A stretch of 64,000 bases of DNA, from contig CAVRYA010000001.1 in assembly GCA_963725315.1 (NCBI GenBank), positions 186,001 to 250,000 on the forward strand, given 5' to 3'. The notes below the pieces were generated by a model. The model had not been told where the DNA came from. It did no database searches and was given only the letters and a program-made list of their open reading frames with translations. Of this stretch, positions 32,697 to 41,830 are shown in pieces. The translations under genes and the position numbers were made by a program. Numbering within the stretch: the first letter of the stretch is position 1; each line of letters opens with the position of its first letter. This DNA comes from JBBRHQ01 sp963725315 (lineage in GTDB: Bacteria > Actinomycetota > Thermoleophilia > Solirubrobacterales > 70-9).

Positions 32697-34136
32697 ATGG
32701 GATCCCAGAGCCACATGGACCGCCTTTCGGCGATCGATGCGTCCTTCCTGACCAACGAGACCGCCGACGGTCACATGCACGTCGGCGCCGTGCTGATCTT
32801 CGAGGGTCCGCCCCCCGCCTACGACGACCTCGTCGAGCACGTCCGCGGGCGCCTCTCGCTGGTGCCGCGCTACCGCCAGAAGCTGGCGACGCCGAGGTTG
32901 GAGGCGGGACGGCCGTTCTGGGTGGACGACCCCAACTTCAACCTCACCTACCACCTGCGCCACACGGCCCTCCCCGATCCGGGCAACGAGGACCAGCTGC
33001 TGCGACTCACCGGCCGGGTGTTCTCGCAGCAGCTCGACCGCTCGAAGCCGCTCTGGGAGCTGTGGCTGGTCCAGGGCCTCGACGGCAACCGCTTCGCCCT
33101 GCTCTCCAAGACCCATCACGCGATGGTCGACGGCGTCTCGGGGGTCGACATCTCCACCGTCCTCTTCGACGTCAAGCCGGTCCCCGACCCCGCCCCCGAG
33201 GACGACGGCTGGGTGCCGAGGCCCGAGCCGTCCACGGCTGAGTTGATCGGCAAGGGCCTTGCCGACGCAGCCACCGCCCCGGTGAAGCTCGCCGAGCGCG
33301 TCGCCGGGATGGTCCAGCATCCCGATGCCGTGCTGCGCCGGGTCACGGAGGGCCTCGAGGGCCTCGGCGAGGTCGCCTGGGGCTTCGCCGACCCCGCTCC
33401 CGACGTCCCCCTCAACGTGCCGATCGGCTCGCACCGCCGCTATCTCTGGGTCCGCGGTGACCTGAAGACCTACAAGCGGATCAAGGACGCCCTCGGCGGC
33501 ACGATCAACGACGTCGTGATCACGGTGGTCGCCGGCGCTCTGCGCAGCTGGCTGGACCGGCGCGGGATCCGCACCGACGGGATGGAGCTGCGCGGGCTGG
33601 TGCCGGTCTCGATCCGAGCCGAGGACGAGCGCGGCCATCTCGGCAACCGGATCGCCGCGATGCGCGCGCCGCTGCCGGTCTACGTCGCCGACCCCGTGAC
33701 CCGCCTGGGGATAGTGCGCGAGTCGATGGATGGACTGAAGCAGTCCAAGCAGGCGCTCGGCGCAGAGGTGATCTCCCGCTTCAACGACTTCGCCCCGCCG
33801 ACCCTCCTCGCCCAGGCGTCGCGGATCAACTTCTCCACCCGGCTCTTCAACCTGATCGTCACCAACGTGCCCGGCCCGCAGATCCCCCTCTACCTGCTCG
33901 GCCGCGAGCTCGAGGACGTCTTCCCGGTGGCCTTCCTGCCGGAGAACCATGCCCTCGCGATCGCGATCATGAGCTACAACGGCCGCATCAACTTCGGCCT
34001 GCTGGCCGACTACGACTCGATGGAGGACGTCGGCCTGATCGCCGAGGGGATCGAGCGCTCGCTACAGGAGCTGACCGATGCCGCCAAGCAGCGCGAGGCG
34101 GAGGCGAAGCCGCCCAAGAAGGTAGCCGCCGGGTGA
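32697..34136 (+). CDS. wax ester synthase/diacylglycerol acyltransferase (WS/DGAT)
   Basis: 479 residues. MDRLSAIDASFLTNETADGHMHVG is the standard start. Catalytic HHxxxDG is at 140-146 (THHAMVDGVSG). Also KPLWELW, TINDVVITVVAGALRSWL, GLVPVSIR and the late NVPGP motif. The family makes triacylglycerol or wax esters from acyl-CoA at the membrane, a storage-lipid trait common in actinobacteria. The start of the next small gene overlaps its stop. Confidence 0.94.
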   Translation: MGSQSHMDRLSAIDASFLTNETADGHMHVGAVLIFEGPPPAYDDLVEHVRGRLSLVPRYRQKLATPRLEAGRPFWVDDPNFNLTYHLRHTALPDPGNEDQLLRLTGRVFSQQLDRSKPLWELWLVQGLDGNRFALLSKTHHAMVDGVSGVDISTVLFDVKPVPDPAPEDDGWVPRPEPSTAELIGKGLADAATAPVKLAERVAGMVQHPDAVLRRVTEGLEGLGEVAWGFADPAPDVPLNVPIGSHRRYLWVRGDLKTYKRIKDALGGTINDVVITVVAGALRSWLDRRGIRTDGMELRGLVPVSIRAEDERGHLGNRIAAMRAPLPVYVADPVTRLGIVRESMDGLKQSKQALGAEVISRFNDFAPPTLLAQASRINFSTRLFNLIVTNVPGPQIPLYLLGRELEDVFPVAFLPENHALAIAIMSYNGRINFGLLADYDSMEDVGLIAEGIERSLQELTDAAKQREAEAKPPKKVAAG

Positions 34137-34348
34137 ACGCCGAGGACGCGGTCGGCGGGGGCGGCCCGATCAACTACCACCTCGAGCTGACCCCCGCCCA
34201 GATGAAGATCACCCACACCGCGCTGCGCTCCCTCCTCGACGACTTCGGCCACGAGGAGGCGGAGATGGTGCGGATCGTCCACGAGGTCCTCGAAAAGCTC
34301 CCCGACGAGCACTCGATCCGCGCGATCCAGCTCGGCGAGGACGCCTAG
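34133..34348 (+). CDS. small conserved-looking protein
   Basis: 71 residues from GTG overlapping the WS/DGAT stop. LTPAQMKITHTALRSLLDDF and EEAEMVRIVHEVLEKLPDEH are two amphipathic helices; no Cys, no membrane segment. Co-expression with the acyltransferase is implied by the overlap. Family not recognised. Confidence 0.65.
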   Translation: MNAEDAVGGGGPINYHLELTPAQMKITHTALRSLLDDFGHEEAEMVRIVHEVLEKLPDEHSIRAIQLGEDA

Positions 34349-34431
34349 GCGAAGCGTCCCCGCCGCGATGAGCCTCTCCGCACGCTCGAGCCCGCCGCCG
34401 GGCCGGCCGGCTGAGCAGCGCAGGTCCCGAG

Positions 34432-34473
34432 CGTGAAGTCTCCTCTCGCATCGAGAGGAAACTGAAGTCTCGG
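34432..34473. repeat. 42-bp hairpin-containing element, copy 2
   Basis: TCCTCTCG and CGAGAGGA form a perfect 8-bp hairpin around CAT, flanked by GTGAAGTC on the left and CTGAAGTCTC on the right. It aligns with 15416-15457 at 28 of 42 positions. Like copy 1 it lies between convergent genes (34348 and 34479). Confidence 0.6.
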
Positions 34474-34478
34474 CGGCG

Positions 34479-34943
34479 TCAGCCCCGCAGCAGGCCGACC
34501 GCGTGCGGGAGCGCCTCGCGGATCCCTGCGCCCGCCTCGGCGATCGCCTTCGGGTTGCCGGGGAAGTTGACGATCAGGGTCGCGCCGCGGACTCCGCAGA
34601 CTCCCCTCGAGACCATCCACAGCGAGGTGTGCTCGCGCGAGGCGATCCGCATCGCCTCGGCGATGCCGGGCGCCTCGCGGTCGATCACCGCCCGGGTCGC
34701 CTCGGGGGTGACGTCGCGGGCGGCGAAGCCGGTGCCTCCGGTGGTCAGGATCGCCTCGGCCACTGCCCCGTCGGCGAGGTGGCGAAGCCGGTCCTCGATC
34801 AGGGCCTGCTCGTCGGGCAGCACCTCCCGAGCCGCGACTTCGAAGCCCAGCGACTCGGCGAAGGCGGCCAGCTCGGGGCCGCTTCGGTCCTCGGCCGCTC
34901 CCTCGGCCCGCGAGTCGCTGACGGTGAGGATCGCCGCCCGCAC
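34479..34943 (-). CDS. molybdopterin adenylyltransferase-type protein (MoaB/Mog family)
   Basis: 154 residues from GTG 34943. AAILTVSDSRAEGAAEDRSG, LTTGGTGFAARDVTPEATRA, and FPGNPKAIAEA are the MPT-binding motifs of the MoaB/Mog fold. The enzyme adenylates molybdopterin before metal insertion by MoeA. It is the last gene of a cofactor operon with moaC 5 bases upstream. MoaB and Mog cannot be separated from motifs alone. Confidence 0.9.
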   Translation of the reverse strand: MRAAILTVSDSRAEGAAEDRSGPELAAFAESLGFEVAAREVLPDEQALIEDRLRHLADGAVAEAILTTGGTGFAARDVTPEATRAVIDREAPGIAEAMRIASREHTSLWMVSRGVCGVRGATLIVNFPGNPKAIAEAGAGIREALPHAVGLLRG

Positions 34944-34948
34944 GGCGC

Positions 34949-35437
34949 TCAGGAGGGCTCCTCGCGGCGCCAGTCGTGGCGGCCGCCGCTCTTCGAGAGC
35001 AGCGCGACGCTGCGGATCTCGACGCCGCGCTCGATCCCCTTGACCATGTCGTAGACGGTCAGCGCCGCCACCGCCGCCGCGGTCATCGCTTCCATCTCGA
35101 CTCCGGTGCGGGCGACCGTCCGCGCCTCGGCGGTGAGCAGGACCTCGCCGGCCGCCGAGTCGACGCTTGCCTGCACGTCGACGAAGGTCAGCGGCAGCGG
35201 GTGCGCCAGCGGGATCAGCTCCCCGGTGCGCTTCGCGGCGCCGATCCCGGCCAGCCGGGCAGTGCCCAGCACCTCCCCCTTGGGCCCGTCGCCGCGCTCC
35301 ACCGCCGCCGCGGTGGCCGGCGACATGGTCAGGCGGGCCTCGGCCACCGCCCGGCGCTCGCTCTCGCCCTTCGAGCCCACGTCCACCATCCGGGCCGAGC
35401 CCTGATCGTCGAGGTGGGTGAGGCGCTCCTCGCTCAC
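34949..35437 (-). CDS. moaC: cyclic pyranopterin monophosphate synthase MoaC
   Basis: 162 residues from GTG 35437. LTHLDDQGSARMVDVGSKGE, AAKRTGELIPLAHPLPLT, GVEMEAMTAAAVAALTVYDM and KGIERGVEIRSVALLSKSGG (family KSGG end) are all present. Converts the MoaA product to cPMP with MoaA. Its start overlaps the moaDE stop by 4 bases. Confidence 0.95.
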   Translation of the reverse strand: MSEERLTHLDDQGSARMVDVGSKGESERRAVAEARLTMSPATAAAVERGDGPKGEVLGTARLAGIGAAKRTGELIPLAHPLPLTFVDVQASVDSAAGEVLLTAEARTVARTGVEMEAMTAAAVAALTVYDMVKGIERGVEIRSVALLSKSGGRHDWRREEPS

Positions 35438-36081
35438 GGCGTCGTTCCCTCCACCCAGCGTCCCTCGCCCGCCTCGACCTCCTTCTTCCAGATCGGCGCC
35501 TCCGCCTTGATCCGGTCGATCGCCTCGCGGGCGCCGGCAAAGGCCTCGGGCCGGTGAGCGGCGGAGACTGCGACGACCACGCTCGGCTCTCCCAGCGGCA
35601 CCGTCCCGATGCGGTGCTCGGCCGCCGCCGCCTCCAACCCGTGGCGCTCGACGCATTCCTGCAGAATCGCCGCGATCCTCTCCCCGGCCATCTCCGCGTA
35701 GGCCTCGTACTCGAGCCGCTCGACCTCGCGGGTGGTGCCCTGGAAGGCGACGATTGCGCCGGCGCCGGGGCGCCCGACGGCTTCGCTGATCGCCGCAGGG
35801 GAGAGCGGCTCGGCGGTGACCCTGGCATGGACTGCGGCGCCCCCGCTGACCGGCGGGATCAGCGCCAGCTCGTCCCCAGCCGCGAGGGGCTGCTGCGGGT
35901 CCGCGTACTCGCGGTTGACCGCGACCCGCACCGGCAGCCGGTCGAGCAGCTCCAGCCCGGGCAGGCGCCGGACCGCGGCCAGCGCGTCCTCGGCCGTGGC
36001 GCCGTCGTCGAGGTCGACCTCGACCCGCTCGGCCCCGGCCCGTTCGCGCAGGATCGCGTAGAGGCGGACCTCGAATTGCAT
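35434..36081 (-). CDS. fused molybdopterin synthase MoaD-MoaE
   Basis: 215 residues from ATG 36081 (GTG 36093 also in frame). Residues 1-82 are a ubiquitin-like MoaD (EVRLYAILRERAGAERVEVD) ending in PPVSGG, where free MoaD would stop with its thiocarboxylated GlyGly. The chain continues directly into MoaE: AIVAFQGTTREV, LEYEAYAEMA, EHRIGTVPLGE, SAAHRPEAF and the catalytic KAEAPIWKKE. Fused MoaD-MoaE exists in M. tuberculosis (MoaX), where cleavage after the GlyGly yields the two active subunits. Processing here is inferred. Confidence 0.92.
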   Translation of the reverse strand: MQFEVRLYAILRERAGAERVEVDLDDGATAEDALAAVRRLPGLELLDRLPVRVAVNREYADPQQPLAAGDELALIPPVSGGAAVHARVTAEPLSPAAISEAVGRPGAGAIVAFQGTTREVERLEYEAYAEMAGERIAAILQECVERHGLEAAAAEHRIGTVPLGEPSVVVAVSAAHRPEAFAGAREAIDRIKAEAPIWKKEVEAGEGRWVEGTTP

Positions 36082-36083
36082 CG

Positions 36084-37323
36084 TCAGCGCCACCCGCCAA
36101 TCCTAGATCCGGGGAGCAGCTCCAACTCGACCCTCTCCCCCGCCGCCACGCCATCCGAGTCGGCCGGGATCAGCGCCAGCGCGTCCGCGCTCCAGCATCG
36201 AGGTCAGCACGTGCGAGCCCTGGGCGCCGGTCGTCCGCGCCACCAGCCCCTCCTCGCCGGCGCGCAGGCTGCAGCGCACGGCGTGGGCGCGGCCGGGCTT
36301 CTTCGGGTAGTCGGACTCGAACGCGGCGCTGGCTCGCGGCGCCTCGGGGTCGAGGCCCTGCATCGCAAGCAGCGCCGGACGGGCGAAGAGGATGAAGGTG
36401 ACCATCGCCGAGACGGGGTTGCCGGGAAGGCCGAAGACGAGGCCGCCGCCCGGGGCGATCCCGAACCAGGTCGGCTTCCCGGGTCGCAGCGAGATCCCCC
36501 AGAAGACCTGCTCGGCGCCGAGCTCCGCGAGGCAGGGGCGGACGTGGTCGTGCTCGCCGACCGAGACGCCGCCGCAGATCACCGTCAGATCGGCGTCCAT
36601 GGCCCGCTGTACCGCCTCACCGGTCGCGCGCCGGTCGTCACCCGCGTGCCCGATCCAGGTCACCTCGGCCCCTGCCTCGCGAGCCAGTGCGGGCACCGAG
36701 TGGGCGTTGGAGTTGCGTACCGCGCCGGGGCGCATCGGATCCGCCGGCCCGATCAGCTCATCCCCGGTGGCAAGGACCCGGACCCGGGGCGCCACCGAGC
36801 ACTCGACCCGCACCATCGGCGCCGAGGAGATCACCCCCAGCTCCGCCGCGCCGATCAGCCGCCCGGGCTCGAGGATCCGGGCCCCGGCCTCGATGTCCTC
36901 GCCCGACCGGCGGATGTTGCTCGCCTCCGGGATCGGCACCTGGACCTCGACTCGCCCGTCGCCGCTCACCGTGTCCTCGACCCTGACGACCGTGTCGGCG
37001 CCCTCGGGGACCATCGCGCCGGTCGAGATCGCGATCGCCTCGCCCGCGGCGAGGGTGGTCTGCGCCGGGTGGCCGGCCCGCGACTCGCCGATCAGGCGCA
37101 GCGACGCAGGTCGTCCCGCCTCCGCGCCGGCGACGTCGGCCGCCCTGATCGCGTAGCCGTCCATCGCCGAGTTGTCAAAGCCGGGCACCGCCTCGTTCGC
37201 CACCACCTCCTGGGCGAGGACGCGCCCGAGCGCCTCTTCCAGCGCCACCGGCTCGGGCGGGAGCGGCGCCGCCCGCTCTCCGACCAGGCGCCGTGCCTCG
37301 GCGATGCCGGTCAGCTCGGCCAT
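36084..37323 (-). CDS. moeA: molybdopterin molybdenumtransferase MoeA, interrupted by one-base frameshift
   Basis: Starts at ATG 37323. Domain order as in MoeA: EALGRVLAQEVVANEAVPGF, NSAMDGYAIRAADV, GAMVPEGADTVVRVED, RVLATGDELI, NSNAHSVPAL, ICGGVSVGEHDHV, FGLPGNPVSAMVTF. The frame breaks at about 36186-36190, after SHVLTSMLER. Removing one G gives DALALIPADSDGVAAGERVE and a domain IV end at the TGA at 36084; corrected length 412 residues. MoeA inserts molybdate into adenylated molybdopterin. The moaDE ATG follows the stop by two bases. Confidence 0.93.
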
Positions 37324-37397
37324 GCCTGCGAGCCTAGATGCTCGCGGCGCCCGGTGCGGGCCACCGCTCGCCGGGCGCAGGATGGGAGACTTGCGCC

Positions 37398-37979
37398 GTG
37401 GACGCCACCGTCGCAGTCCTGGCCGGAGGACGCTCGAGCCGCATGGGACACCCAAAGCCCGGGGTGAAGATCGCCGGGCACGCGCTGATCTCCTACCCGA
37501 TAGCCGCAGCCCAGGCGGCGGGCCTGGAGCGCTTCGTGGTCGCCAAGCGCGACACCGAGCTGCCGGAGATCTACTGCCCGGTGGTGCTGGAGCCCGACGA
37601 GCCGCGCCACCCGCTCTGCGGACTCGTCGCGGCGCTCCGCCACCAGCGCGGCCCGGTGCTCGCCCTGGGCTGCGACATGGTCTTCATCGACGAGAAGCTC
37701 CTCGCCTGGCTCGCCTCCCACGTCGACACCACGGTGATCGAGGCCGACGGCCGGCTGCAGCCGCTGCTGGCCCGCTACGACTTCGGTGCCCTCGAGGCGT
37801 TGGAGAGCGCGATGGAGCGCGGGGACTCGCTGCGCGACGCCGCCGGCTCGCTCGACCCCAAGGTGGTCCCCGAGACCGACGTCGTCCGCTTCGGCGACCC
37901 CGCGCGGATCTGCTTCAACGTCAACACCCCCGCCGACGTCGAGGAGGCGGAGCGGATCTTCGCAGCGCTGCGCGCCTGA
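37398..37979 (+). CDS. mobA: molybdenum cofactor guanylyltransferase MobA
   Basis: 193 residues from GTG 37398; longer frames to 37338 lack support. The nucleotidyltransferase motif AVLAGGRSSRMGHPKPGVKI is at the N-terminus, with ALGCDMVFIDEKLLAWL (metal-binding Asp) and FNVNTPADVEEAERIF at the end. It attaches GMP to Moco, giving the bis-MGD form used by DMSO-reductase-family enzymes such as the oxidoreductase at 46950. Divergent from moeA across 74 bases. Confidence 0.9.
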   Translation: MDATVAVLAGGRSSRMGHPKPGVKIAGHALISYPIAAAQAAGLERFVVAKRDTELPEIYCPVVLEPDEPRHPLCGLVAALRHQRGPVLALGCDMVFIDEKLLAWLASHVDTTVIEADGRLQPLLARYDFGALEALESAMERGDSLRDAAGSLDPKVVPETDVVRFGDPARICFNVNTPADVEEAERIFAALRA

Positions 37980-38018
37980 GCCGCGGCCCGTCCAGCCCCG
38001 CGGACCCGAGCGGCGAGC

Positions 38019-38603
38019 CTATGCCGCCCTGCTCGGCCGCCCGTTGTTCCCGTTGGCGGTCACCAGCCGGTGGTCTTCTGGTCCAGGGCGCAGGATCAGC
38101 ACCTCCGCGGGGGCCTTCTCGAGCAACCAGACGAGATCGTCGCCCGAGAAGCCCGAGCCGATCTCCGCTGTCGCGGGAACGACGACTCGGTCGAACCGCT
38201 CATGGTTCAGGAGTCGCTCGAGCGCGTGGCGGTATGAGCGGCCGCGCTCGATGCGCGAGTCGACCAGCACCCCCTGCGCATACGCTCGTTGCTCGATGGC
38301 CTCCAGCATCGGCATCGCCTTCGCCGCCTCGGCCGGGATCGAGCATTCCAGCGGCAGTTGCTTCGGCACCGCCGCCAGGTAGGCGGGCATCAGCGTCGCA
38401 TGCTCGGCGCGCGCGAGGCGAAGCGCCGCATCCACCGCCCGGCGGGAGATCGCAGTGCCGGTGAAGGGAAGGAGGATCTGGTGGACGGCCTCTGGCCGTT
38501 CGGCCCTGCGTCCGCCCCACCTGCCGCGGGCAATCAGGTAGCCGCCCGCCAAGCCCGCGACCAGGGCGACGCCTATCAGCGCGTGCTCAACCGTCATTGC
38601 CAT
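38019..38603 (-). CDS. membrane-anchored universal-stress-type protein
   Basis: 194 residues: one N-terminal helix (HALIGVALVAGLAGGYLIA) and then a UspA-like domain (QILLPFTGTAISRRAVDAAL to DRVVVPATAEIGSGFSGDDL and APAEVLILRPG). The G-2x-G-9x-G-S/T ATP signature is not obvious. It overlaps the kdpD sensor-domain gene by 17 bases and ends the kdp operon, so it likely works in potassium or osmotic sensing. Confidence 0.8.
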   Translation of the reverse strand: MAMTVEHALIGVALVAGLAGGYLIARGRWGGRRAERPEAVHQILLPFTGTAISRRAVDAALRLARAEHATLMPAYLAAVPKQLPLECSIPAEAAKAMPMLEAIEQRAYAQGVLVDSRIERGRSYRHALERLLNHERFDRVVVPATAEIGSGFSGDDLVWLLEKAPAEVLILRPGPEDHRLVTANGNNGRPSRAA

Positions 38604-39771
38604 CCCTGTTTTCTCGCCGGGCCACGATCCGCACGTCCACCCCCGGCGCCGTCGCCTTCATCAGCCGCTGCGGCAGCGGCTCGCGCAACCGCGCCAACCC
38701 TCGGCGGGGAAGTGGCTCGCCGACCATGATGTAGGTGATGCCGCGTTCCCGCACGGTTCGCGAAGCGCCCTCGACCAGGCTGTCGCTCTCCTCGATCAAG
38801 AGGGTGGCTCCGAGAACCGAGGCGAGGTGGCGCAGCGCCTTCACCTGTCGCTCTGTCTCACCCTCGATCGAGCGGTTGGGCGGCTTCACCCAGAGGAGGT
38901 CGAGGTCGGTACCCAGGCGCTGCGCCGAGCGCCAGGCGCGGCGGACCAGGCGCTGAGAGGAGGGATCCGGGCATACCAGCGCCATCAGCCGCTCGCCGAC
39001 GGCCTTCGGCACTTCTGCCGAAACCCGCTCCGCGCGAGTCCCGAGCGGCTCCTCGACGATCAGGCGCTTCGCCTCGACCTCCTGCGCGACCTGGCGCAGT
39101 GCGACCTCGCGCAGCGCCAGCAGGTTCTCGACGGTGAAGAAGTTGTTGAGCGCAGCCTCGATGCTTTCCCCCGGATAGACCTTGCCGGCTCGCAGGCGTT
39201 CGATCAGCGCCTCCGGCGTAAGGTCGATCAGGACGACCTCGTCCGCCTCCCCCAACACGGCGTCCGGGATCGTCTCCCGGACCCGGGTCCCGGTCAGCTC
39301 CGCGACCTGGTCGTTGAGGGATTCCAGGTGCTGCACGTTGACGGTCGAGAACACGTCGATCCCGGCCTCCAGCACGTCGCGCACGTCCTCGTAGCGCTTG
39401 TGGTGCTCTACCCCGGGCGCGTTGGTGTGGGCGAGCTCGTCGATCAGGGCCAGCTCGGGGTCGCGCGCCAACACCGCCGGCAGATCCATCTCCTCGAGCT
39501 CGGTGCCGCGGTACGCGATGCGCCGGCGTGGAACGGTTTCCAACCCCTCCGCCAGGGCCGAGGTCTCCCGGCGCTTGTGCGGCTCCATGTAGCCGATCGC
39601 CACGTCACGTCCGGCCTTGCGCTCGGCGTGGCCCTCCTGAAGCATCCGGTAGGTCTTGCCGACGCCTGCGGCCATGCCGATGAAGACCTTAAGGCGGCCG
39701 CGGCCGGCATCTCTCGCGCGGTCGCCCTGCGTCGCGCTGGCCGGGACGTGAACCTCAGGCTCCGAGAACAT
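38587..39771 (-). CDS. KdpD N-terminal half: KdpD sensor plus USP domain, without kinase
   Basis: 394 residues. RGRLKVFIGMAAGVGKTYRML has the KdpD Walker A; then GYMEPHKRRET, ALIDELAHTNAPGVEHHKRY, FSTVNVQHLESLND, all KdpD sensor signatures. Residues ~250-390 form the USP domain that binds c-di-AMP or ATP in other KdpDs. The chain stops there: no membrane helices, no H-box. The DUF4118/kinase half is a separate gene at 45187. Its start overlaps the kdpB stop by 17 bases. Confidence 0.92.
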   Translation of the reverse strand: MFSEPEVHVPASATQGDRARDAGRGRLKVFIGMAAGVGKTYRMLQEGHAERKAGRDVAIGYMEPHKRRETSALAEGLETVPRRRIAYRGTELEEMDLPAVLARDPELALIDELAHTNAPGVEHHKRYEDVRDVLEAGIDVFSTVNVQHLESLNDQVAELTGTRVRETIPDAVLGEADEVVLIDLTPEALIERLRAGKVYPGESIEAALNNFFTVENLLALREVALRQVAQEVEAKRLIVEEPLGTRAERVSAEVPKAVGERLMALVCPDPSSQRLVRRAWRSAQRLGTDLDLLWVKPPNRSIEGETERQVKALRHLASVLGATLLIEESDSLVEGASRTVRERGITYIMVGEPLPRRGLARLREPLPQRLMKATAPGVDVRIVARRENRDGNDG

Positions 39772-41830
39772 TGTGGATCAGGAGATCAATCAGCTTGATC
39801 CCGATGAAGGGGGCGATCAGGCCCCCGAGGCCGTAGATCAGCATGTTGCGCCGCAGCAGCGCCGTGGCGCCGATCGGCCGGTAGCGGACGCCGCGGAGGG
39901 CCAGCGGCACCAGCGCGGGAATGACGAGGGCGTTGAAGACGATCGCCGAGAGAATCGCCGACAGCGGCGTCCCCAGCGACATGATGTTGAGCGAGTCCAG
40001 GGGCCCGCGCTCACCCGGGTGCGCGGCGTAGGTGAAGGCGAAGATCGCCGGCAGGATCGCGAAGTACTTGGCGACGTCGTTGGCGATCGAGAATGTCGTC
40101 AGGGCGCCGCGCGTTATCAGCAGCTGCTTGCCGATCTCCACGATCTCGATCAGCTTGGTCGGATTGGAATCGAGGTCAACCATGTTGCCCGCCTCACGGG
40201 CCGCCTGGGTACCGGTGTTCATCGCCACACCCACATCTGATTGGGCCAGAGCGGGAGCGTCGTTGGTCCCGTCCCCGGCCATCGCGACCATCCGCCCCTC
40301 GCCCTGGTGGGTGCGGATCAGCTCCAGCTTCTGCTCCGGGGTGGCCTCCGGCAGGAAGTCGTCGACCCCGGACTCCTCGGCGATCTTGGCCGCGGTCAGG
40401 CGGTTGTCCCCGGTCACCATCACCGTGCTTATCCCCATCCGCCGCAGCTCGTCAAATCGGGCGCTCATTCCTTCCTTAACGATGTCCTTGAGGTAGATGA
40501 CGCCGAGCACGTGATTGTCGCGGCAGACCGCGAGCGGCGTGCCCCCCTCTCCGCCGATCTGGTCGAGCATCTGCTGAAGCGCAGCAGGGGGCCGCCCGCC
40601 CTGCTCCTCGACGAACTTGATGATCGCGTCGCCGGCACCCTTGCGGAACTGGTTGCCGTTGACGTCCACTCCGCTCATCCTGGTCTCCGCAGAGAAGGGA
40701 ACAAAGCGGGCCTCGTGGGATCCGAGCTGGCGCTCGCGGATGCCGTACTCCTTGGCGAGCACGACGATCGAGCGCCCCTCCGGAGTCTCGTCTGCGAGCG
40801 AGGAGAGCTGCGCCGCCTCTGCCAACTCGGACTCCTCGATCCCGGGCATCGGGGTGAACTGGGTCGCCTCACGGTTGCCGAGGGTGATCGTTCCCGTCTT
40901 GTCCAGCAGCAACACATCGACGTCCCCGCTCGCCTCGACCGCCCGGCCCGAGAGCGCGAGGACGTTGTGGCGGACGAGGCGATCCATGCCGGCGATCCCG
41001 ATAGCCGAAAGCAGGGCCCCGATCGTGGTCGGAATCAGCGCCACGAGCAGCGCGATGAGGGTGACGACGGAGGCGTCGGTGTTCGAGAATTCGGCGAACG
41101 GGCGCAGCGTCACCACGACCATGAGGAAGATCAGGGTCAGGCCCGCGAGCAGGATGTTTAGGGCGATCTCGTTCGGCGTCTTTCGCCGCTCGGCACCCTC
41201 GACCAGGGCGATCATCTTGTCGAGGAAGCTCTCTCCGGGCTCCTGGGTGATCTCGACCACGATGCGGTCGGAGAGGACCCGGGTCCCGCCGGTGACGGCG
41301 CTGCGATCGCCCCCGGACTCGCGAACAACGGGCGCGGACTCGCCGGTGATCGCCGACTCGTCGACCGAGGCGATTCCCTCGATCACGGTGCCGTCGCCGG
41401 GAATCGACTCCCCCGCCTCCACGATCACGACATCGCCCCGACGCAACTCCGAGGCGGGCTTTTCGCCGCCGTCACGGAGGTGGGCCACGGTCTCGGTCCG
41501 CATGGAGCGCAGGGCGTCGGCCTGCGCCTTGCCCCTGCCCTCGGCAAGCGCCTCGGCGAAGTTGGCGAAGAGGACGGTGAGCCAGAGCCAGAAGCCGATC
41601 GAGAATGCGAACCAAGCGGGCTCATCCCCTCCGCCGAGAGGGGCACCGCCGAACAGCTGGATCAGCCAGGCGACGGTGGTGATCACGGCGCCGATCTCAA
41701 CCACGAACATGACCGGGTTGTGGAACTGGTGGCGGGGGTCGAGCTTGCGCAGCGACTCGAGCGCCGCCCGCGCCATGATCGCGGTGTCAAACAGGGAGCG
41801 GGGCTCGTTGCGGAGGGTCTCGTCGGTCAT
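39755..41830 (-). CDS. kdpB: potassium-transporting P-type ATPase subunit KdpB
   Basis: 691 residues. P-type hallmarks: TGES in DESAITGESAPVV, phosphorylation Asp in LLLDKTGTITLGN, KGAGDAI in the nucleotide domain, MVTGDNRLTA and AMAGDGTNDAPALAQSDVGV. Catalytic subunit of the Kdp potassium pump in the membrane. It lies after kdpC, with ATG overlapping the kdpC TGA, not before it as in the usual kdpABC order. Confidence 0.96.
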   Translation of the reverse strand: MTDETLRNEPRSLFDTAIMARAALESLRKLDPRHQFHNPVMFVVEIGAVITTVAWLIQLFGGAPLGGGDEPAWFAFSIGFWLWLTVLFANFAEALAEGRGKAQADALRSMRTETVAHLRDGGEKPASELRRGDVVIVEAGESIPGDGTVIEGIASVDESAITGESAPVVRESGGDRSAVTGGTRVLSDRIVVEITQEPGESFLDKMIALVEGAERRKTPNEIALNILLAGLTLIFLMVVVTLRPFAEFSNTDASVVTLIALLVALIPTTIGALLSAIGIAGMDRLVRHNVLALSGRAVEASGDVDVLLLDKTGTITLGNREATQFTPMPGIEESELAEAAQLSSLADETPEGRSIVVLAKEYGIRERQLGSHEARFVPFSAETRMSGVDVNGNQFRKGAGDAIIKFVEEQGGRPPAALQQMLDQIGGEGGTPLAVCRDNHVLGVIYLKDIVKEGMSARFDELRRMGISTVMVTGDNRLTAAKIAEESGVDDFLPEATPEQKLELIRTHQGEGRMVAMAGDGTNDAPALAQSDVGVAMNTGTQAAREAGNMVDLDSNPTKLIEIVEIGKQLLITRGALTTFSIANDVAKYFAILPAIFAFTYAAHPGERGPLDSLNIMSLGTPLSAILSAIVFNALVIPALVPLALRGVRYRPIGATALLRRNMLIYGLGGLIAPFIGIKLIDLLIHNVLGA

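Noticed and set aside
35554..37467. 637-codon plus-strand open frame
   Set aside because: Antisense to moaDE and moeA, which carry all expected motifs.
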